Made by a program: the position numbers and the translations under genes
In this document: positions 13,764 through 64,000 of the stretch, piece after piece
Position numbering within the stretch: the stretch's first letter is position 1
Layout of the letters: each line of letters starts with the position of its first letter
The notes under the pieces: generated by a model
Seen by the model: the letters and a program-made list of their open reading frames with translations, nothing else
Told to the model about the DNA's origin: nothing
Database searches by the model: none
From: Heterobilharzia americana
Lineage: Eukaryota; Platyhelminthes; Trematoda; Strigeidida; Schistosomatidae
DNA length: 64,000 nt
Direction of reading: 5' to 3'
Assembly (NCBI GenBank): GCA_944470555.2
Contig: OX104132.1
Location: forward strand, 11,417,755-11,481,754

Positions 13764-14072
13764 GTGGATGATACATTTAGTGTGTTGAGATCGGAAGATA
13801 TCGACAATTTCCTCATGCATATAAACTCAGTAGTAGAAGTAATCCAATTCGCTTACAAGGCAGAAAAAGAGGCGGAAGGAGAATTATCTATGTTGGATTG
13901 CAGAGTAGAAGGGAGGTCAGACGGTGGTTTGGATACTACAATTTACAGGAAGCCGACACACTTTAACAGGTATCGAGACTTCAGGTCATCTCATGCAGTG
14001 TCAGTTAAGGCAGGTTGGGTGAGATTTGTAAATGATAGAATTGGAAAACTCACTAGTCACTGGAAGAATTGA
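13764..14072 (+). pseudogene. Penelope-like reverse transcriptase fragment
   Basis: The reading begins just after the stop at 13758-13760 and includes DDTFSVLRSEDIDNFLMHIN, LSMLDCRVEGRSDGGLDTTI and YRKPTHFNRY. The motifs LDCRV and TTIYRKPTH are the conserved RT segment after YVDD in Penelope elements. The upstream part (GVAIESPISPVVADIFMHSW) lies in the same frame before the stop. Confidence 0.8.
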
Positions 14073-14836
14073 TAGAAGGAATTGAGTCACATAATAGAAG
14101 CGTTGGTAGTTATCGTTACTGTTGATTAAGAAATTCTTACGAAGATACTAGAAAGGAAATAATAAGAGTAACACAAGTACGAATAGTGATGATAACACTA
14201 TTGGAAATGTGTTCAAGGCCTCCATTGTTTTACCCCCTCAAGGAAGCGACATCAGAAACTTTACGTAGTTGTTCAACAAGGCTGCAATTTGGGTGACATT
14301 TCAACTTACAAACTCACCCAGAGATAAGTTTTGTCGGTTGGCTTAACGATCAGATAGAGGCAATTAATCAGAATAATCTAATCTACCAAGCTCCATGTGA
14401 TGACTGCGAGGTCAAATGCATAGGTCAAACAAGACGGTCGGGGTCAGTTAGATGAAGTGAACATGAGAATTTAGCCAAATATAGAATGACACATCCGAAT
14501 AAGTTGAATAATGTAGAAGAGAACTCGGCCATTGCAATGCATGCATCAACACACAACTGCATACAATAGGCACTATACCTGAGTCAAATATAATTGGGTG
14601 GAGAGAGAGATTGTTTACTGAATCTTTTTTTATCGAATCGACATCCAACATATGTAATAGGAATGACGCAACGCGTATACCATAGATATGAAAAATTTTA
14701 CTGCCAATGAAAACAGAAGAATATAAGTTGACTGGACTATAAAATTCGATTTCTGAAAGTTGTGCGGTTATATCGAATTTATAGCTTGATTGTTTATGCA
14801 CGGAACGTCATCAAGTAAATAATATTATTTCACTCT

Positions 14837-15548
14837 GTTTTATAAATTTGATTAACGTTTGTATTATGAATTTTTTTCGTACGCGTTGCGTTGCACTTAT
14901 GTACGTGGCTTATTTTTCATCCTGTTCAGAGATATGACGTATTTTCGGAGTAAACATCATTTTAGAATCTATTGAAGGCTTTATAATGTAGGGACACCAA
15001 ATTTATCGTGGTATTGAACCCATGAAAAACGTATTTCGCTTAATAATCTTAAATTTTATTCAATTGTAGTGTTTGAGTTATCATTTCATTTCATAGTCTT
15101 TTTGGAGTTATTTTTGATCACTGGCTTGTACCAAACGATCAAAGAACGAAGGTTGTCGACATGAACTTCGAACCTTTCTTAAAGTTGCAACTGGAACTGA
15201 TGAAGCCGTTCAAGTATTGACGAATATAGACTTAATTTCTAGTTATCCAAGATTCCGGAAGGATGTTATGATTCCTGTAGTAAACTAATTGTTAGCAGCA
15301 GATATATGAACCATAGTAAAACAGTGTTTGAGAATAAATCTATACAGATTACTTCCTAAGTTAACATTCTAACTGTAGGGCTTTAGTTAGAAGATCAACT
15401 TCAATAATACATTGTGGTTGGAATGGACCAACAAGACCTTGAGCAGGATAGAACAATAGTTTCTTTCATCCTAGAAAACTGTATTTTTTTGTATGTACCA
15501 AAATAGAAGTGAAATCAGTTAACTATATTAAATACTTTCAACTTATAT
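14837..15548. other. Upstream region of PCYT2, no clear signal
   Basis: AT-rich; no promoter motif could be called with confidence. If a 5'-UTR intron ends at 15949, its first exon and the promoter may lie here or further upstream. Confidence 0.4.
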
Positions 15549-15680
15549 GGATCTGTGGCTGAGTGGTTTATGGAGATGAGTATCAACTAGTAAGTCACAT
15601 GTTTGAAGCCCCGCTCCACCTACCAAGGTTTAAGCAGTCAAGTAATCCCACTAGCCTTCACACAATAGATGTGACTCATA
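15549..15680 (+). mobile_element. SINE-C fragment (tRNA-like)
   Basis: GGATCTGTGGCTGAGTGGTT followed by a B-box-like AGTCACATGTTTGAAGCCCC looks like a tRNA-derived head. It lies about 280 bp upstream of the PCYT2 start. No ribozyme seen. Confidence 0.4.
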
Positions 15681-15940
15681 TCTACTGCAGGGATGTGTGC
15701 AAGATAGCTGACTACATTTCATTGAATACTTTTATCAGAAAAGCGTTCATAATATTTATTTTATTGTATTTCTTACCCACAAGAACATAAAGAATTGTAT
15801 TATAAAAGATATTGTCTGTACTCATTTCTTAAATTTACTAAAATGTTCAGTCTATAATATTTTTGCATTTTTCACTTCTGCTTATAGACCTGTATTGAAG
15901 TAATCCACTGTAATAATTTATCCTTAGAGAAAATATATAC

Positions 15941-15956
15941 ATTTTTCAGCTGATAA
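15941..15956 (+). promoter_or_regulatory. Splice acceptor just upstream of the PCYT2 start
   Basis: The tract ATTTTTCAG ends at 15949, seven bases before the ATG at 15957. It may be a cis-acceptor for a 5'-UTR intron or a spliced-leader trans-splice site, as used by a subset of schistosome genes. The sequence alone does not separate the two. Confidence 0.5.
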
Positions 15957-60313
<44,357 letters not shown>

Positions 60314-60699
60314 GTAAGTTTCCGAAGTCATTTTTCCACGTAATATCATCAAATTGTGAATCCGTCACATCATATTTTACGAACTACTTGAAACTGAAAG
60401 TTTCAGGTTAGTCAGTCAGTAACTGTCTACTCATGAGTGACTATTGTGAAAGGTGAATAAAATCATGACTTGTTTTATTGAATGAGTGCCTGTCGATTCA
60501 GTATCCTCGGCACCAGATGTTGATTGAAGCTGAAAATAGTATTGTTAATAACCTGATTGTGTATGCGCGCAGTCATAAGTGTTAGACAGTGTGCTACTTT
60601 TCAACATTCCTGAATTCTACCTTGTTATTTTTGATGTGACTTTTGTGGAGGTAGGTGATCCACTGTTACACATACTACATAATTTGTCTTTAGTTGAGC

Positions 60700-61125
60700 A
60701 CAACACAATCTGACGGGACGAAGACATGGCACTGGTTTGTTAAGCAGCCGAGACTCTGACTGATCCGTGTAGGCAAATACAGACTGTATGGCTATGGTTA
60801 TGGAGATGATAGGAATGAATGGTTGGAAACTGTTAAAGATAGGGCTCAGAATTGATCATAGTGCAGCAGATACCATGTTTGACGTTTTCAGTGTGTTCTG
60901 TAACCTTCATCAATTTGTCCTCTACCCTATCACATACTTCTTTCAAGTTTTAAATGTTATTCATTTTCTATCTACTTGTTGTTTGTGTGCTGCTGTGAAG
61001 TTTAGTTAGCTAAAGTGATGAATATCTCTGCGAAGTTGCACGCTGATTTGTCAGCCTATCTGTGTATACAGTTCAATATAAAGGCCGAGGTTTATTCGAA
61101 TGCGAACAGTTAATCCAGGATAGAC
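60700..61125 (+). mobile_element. RTE-2 tail fragment
   Basis: Decayed copy of the same 3' region on the plus strand. A reading near 60710-60780 (GRRHGTGLL-like) and the 73-codon open segment at 60788-61009 resemble the last part and 3' non-coding block of the family, ending with CTGTGAAGTTTAG. Weak individually; assigned by order of matching blocks. Confidence 0.45.
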
Positions 61126-61507
61126 ATATAAGTTGGGACGCGTACAGATAATGTGGAGATAAGTCGGTATATTTTACAGTTGTAACAAAATTTTACCTCT
61201 CCTCTACTGATTCTTCGTATGATCTTATTCGGTGTACAGGCAGTTTGACTGATATCAACTGTATATGTATACAGTAAACCTCTGAAGTTTGCTTAGCTTA
61301 TATCCGCTATACGTATCGCATGTTACCATTGAAGCACTTTGTATGCAAAGTGAAATATTACTGATGCAGAGAATTTTGAATTTATCGTACTGAGGTTGGC
61401 AATCCTGTGAGTGTATGATATTTGAGTGTGGACAATCCTCGAGACTGAATTTGATAAATGCCATACCGACCTGCTAACTACCCAACTCTCTTATATGTTG
61501 ATGATTG

Positions 61508-61600
61508 GTAGTGGCTCGCAGTGGAATCCGGGACACTCGTTTCGTGCTGTTTGGGACTCGTCATCTGGATGTACCTGCCTTCTAGCAACAAGATTAATAT
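61508..61600 (-). mobile_element. Sm-alpha-type SINE, copy 9, fragment with mutated hammerhead
   Basis: Minus-strand hammerhead block at 61517-61581: CATCCAG, ATGACGA, GTCCCAAACAGCAC, GAAAC, GTGTC, CCGGATTCCACTGC. The essential C3 is A, so cleavage is not expected. The tRNA-like head is missing. Confidence 0.6.
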
Positions 61601-62431
61601 CATACTCTTTGATTATGTGAAGAAATGTAGTTGACTAGGTAATGGTTGTTGAAGTCACTTTTTATATGATTATTGGAAAATATTTGTGCTGTAAACATCC
61701 TCTAGTAAATAATATTGTATCACTTGGTGTTATATTAAATAAACTAAGCTAATTGGCATTAATTGTTGAGTTGCACTCAACTCACTTTTCTCCTTATCAT
61801 CACTGTCATTACTATTGCACACCATGGGAAAGTATTATGTGGTGAAGAGGCATTTCTTCACGGTCATGAACAACACATTTCCAGTCCACATTGTTTAGTT
61901 TTGCTCTATTGCCTTATGTCAATTTGTACCACTAAGCTAAACTGAATTCGTCTTTATATGCTGATACTGTGAAGTAATCAGAAGTGTTCACTATTTATGG
62001 TAGTATAAGTAAATACAGCATAGTTTGTACTGCTAAAAATAGTTAAACCAGTTGTTTCCAATTTGACTTACGTATGATATATTTATTAGGCGTATGATAA
62101 TAACAATCAGTAAAATATTTTGTGTCTTATTTTGAGTTTATTGACCGTGTGTTGTGTGAGATATAAGTAGTTAACAAGAAGAAGATGGTGGCGAAGCTAA
62201 TTGTCATGGTAGCGTTGACAGGCCGAATTCGTGTATTCAAAAATCTGGGATTTATATAGGTTAGAGAGCCTAGTTATGATTATATTTCAATCGATGGTGG
62301 TCTTTGTAACTGGTTGAAAATCGCGTGAATGTTCTTTTCTATAGACCAGTCCCCAAGGAATTGTTGCTCAGTATGCATCTTCAAGTGAAGTGTTCCATTA
62401 TCTTCCCTCCTGTTCTGTCATTTATCCTGTG

Positions 62432-62479
<48 letters not shown>

Positions 62480-63699
62480 GTGTTATCCTGGGAATTGGAT
62501 GCACTGTTGTAGAGAATGCGGTAATGGAAGGTGATGGTCGTTTGAATCTACTTTCTCAAGCATAACTCCAATACTAATATAATACTAAGAGAATAAAAGT
62601 AGTTGTATAACAAGTTTATCAAGCTAGTCGAGCCTAATTTCACTTTATCTGGCTGGTAGGCACTGACTAGTACGATGAAATAATCTTGCAGAATGACTTA
62701 CAGTTGGCTAAGAGTAGAAAGTAAGGAACACTTGAATCAGTGTCTTTGTTCAACTGCAGCATTTCACTGATATGAGAAATGAGCTGTAGAGATGGGGATA
62801 TTTGTGTGTGTTCAGAGAGAATGAATATACTGTAACACATGAAATGAGAGCAGTTTTACAAGGCTAGCACAGTTACAAAATGGTAATCTCAACAAGTTTT
62901 AAAATTCCATGTATATGACTTACTTGTCACCTAACCTACTTATTCACTTCATTGACCAGATGAATGATCATTTAGGCTGATGAGATTCTAAGATTAAGTT
63001 AACTGTGATATAAATTGATAAACATTGAGATTTGACTTGAATATTCACTTGAAAGTGGATCGAGTTTGTCTTTCAGGCATATGGAGTAAACAACTTCTAT
63101 TGTATGAGCAACTGGAAAGTACTCACTGCCTTCACGCTCGCATCACGATGCGAAAATTTTCTTCAGGTTTCCACATTCAAAGTACATTCATATCTCTTAA
63201 AAATCTCCTAATTATTGTGTAGCAAATTTAGGAATTCGTTGACTTGAAACAAAATACTGATTCTTCGATACACCTTAAGGTGATATTCACAATGTTTACA
63301 ATATATCTATTACCTGTATTGTTATTTTCATTCTATACTGTACATTGAATGCGTATTGAATAACTGTTTAGTAGGAGGAAGTTAATTGTCGTTTGCGTGT
63401 TGATTGTGACCAGTTGAGTTGTTACATGATGTGTGGTGAAAGGATATCTGTTGTGTTATACTGAGCCATGCGATGAACTACGACCTTGTTGACTACGATC
63501 TATGTCATGCTAATGATTAATAGTTAGAGTATTAAATGGATGTTGGAGCGGATGTTCTCATTCTGTGTCTTGTTCTCTACCCTACTTTTTCATGTTTATT
63601 CATATTTGTTCGACGTTCATATGTTTCCCTCTAGTTCATTTAATATGAATAGAAGATGAACGGATGCCTCCTTCTTGATTTTCTATGCATTAGTTATCT
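61601..63699. other. Putative PCYT2 intron 12, nothing recognised except (AT)n
   Basis: I searched for the expected next exon, a segment like D-P-Y ... K-x-x-G-x-F followed by a T-T-x-x-I-V motif, and did not find one. Short ORFs only. Confidence 0.45.
62435..62477. repeat. (AT)n microsatellite
   Basis: About 21 AT units in the 3' part of the window. Confidence 0.95.
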
Positions 63700-63960
63700 T
63701 CATTCTCCATGACCTTGAGGAGGAGTTGGATTAGTTTGAAAGAAGGTTGATATTAGCCAAACGAAGATCTGGCGCCATTCGATGAAGTACCTGACTGTTG
63801 GTCTGAGTCATGTTGCCTCGAAGACGAAAGGAATCAGTGGTTGAGGATACTTCGCGACATGACCGAAAATCCGTCACACTGGCACAAATGTGTTCACTCC
63901 TTGACATCTTCTAAAGCCTGAATATTTGCGCTTACCTTTATTATCTTCATATTGTTAATT
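63700..63960 (+). mobile_element. RTE-2 tail fragment
   Basis: Contains the block with GACGAAAGGAATCAGTGGTT, GAGGATACTTCGCGACATGA and CCGAAAATCCGTCACACTGG seen in the other RTE-2 tails, in the plus orientation. Only the final part of the coding region and the 3' block are present. Confidence 0.55.
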
Positions 63961-64000
63961 TTCTCACAGTACTTAACCTTCGTTGGTAGAACTCTTTTTC

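Larger units (their letters stand above)
12403..14836 (+). mobile_element. Penelope-like foldback element 1
   Basis: A core with the C-terminal half of a Penelope-like RT (13614-14151) lies between two long inverted arms. The right arm (14152-14836) has the GIY-YIG endonuclease region in sense: LIYQAPCDDCEVKCIGQT, then SEHENLAKYRMTHPNKLNN and AMHASTHNC. The left arm is its reverse complement, at 12403-12516 and 13068-13613, interrupted by two SINEs. The arms are about 90 percent alike by eye. A TGA precedes YVDD (13761-13772), so the RT is dead. Penelope elements are known for direct or inverted terminal repeats. Confidence 0.8.

Noticed and set aside
14448..14801. 117-codon minus-strand ORF and its twin at 12956-13333
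   Set aside because: Both are antisense to the GIY-YIG region of Penelope element 1; the duplicate exists only because the arms are inverted.

Overview
The window looks like nuclear DNA of a schistosome blood fluke (Schistosomatidae). It is AT-rich and crowded with repeats typical of that family: tRNA-derived SINEs carrying hammerhead ribozymes (Sm-alpha type), RTE-like and CR1-like non-LTR retrotransposons, and Penelope-like elements with GIY-YIG endonuclease segments. The species cannot be fixed from the sequence. No bacterial-style operon, CRISPR array or rRNA gene was seen.

The only host gene I recognise is a plus-strand gene for ethanolamine-phosphate cytidylyltransferase (PCYT2, Kennedy pathway). 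I assembled twelve coding exons from 15957 to 60313, with consistent reading phase at every junction (1074 coding nt, 358 codons). The first cytidylyltransferase domain is complete (HFGH and RTEGISTT motifs). The second begins with HIGH and is still open at 60313; its last exon or exons lie beyond 64000. The first two introns are 52 and 62 nt and later ones reach 11.4 kb, filled with repeats.

Layout: 1-3490 has no recognisable gene. 3490-10185 is a decayed CR1-like element (+) interrupted within its RT domain by an RTE-like element (-, about 5941-9295). 12403-14836 is a Penelope-like foldback element with a head-to-head SINE pair inside its left arm. 15950-24657 is the 5' half of PCYT2 with SINE insertions. 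Intron 7 (24658-33313) holds SINEs, two RTE fragments and several Penelope fragments. Introns 8 and 9 hold a cluster of Sm-alpha SINEs and a full-length RTE copy (38874-42292). Intron 10 (44199-55591) holds a young RTE copy with a perfect 15-bp target duplication (45124-48379), a second Penelope foldback (50354-52139) and a plus-strand RTE fragment (52677-54255). Intron 11 holds a Penelope fragment, an Sm-alpha copy with a 62-bp hairpin and retroelement tails. 60314-64000 is mostly unassigned.

The most interesting signals are: two tRNA-SINE families that both seem to carry hammerhead ribozymes; SINEs arranged as inverted pairs; Penelope foldback copies sharing the same stop codon just before the RT active site; and an RTE sublineage whose three copies share an altered active site and two pentanucleotide expansions, yet was still copied.
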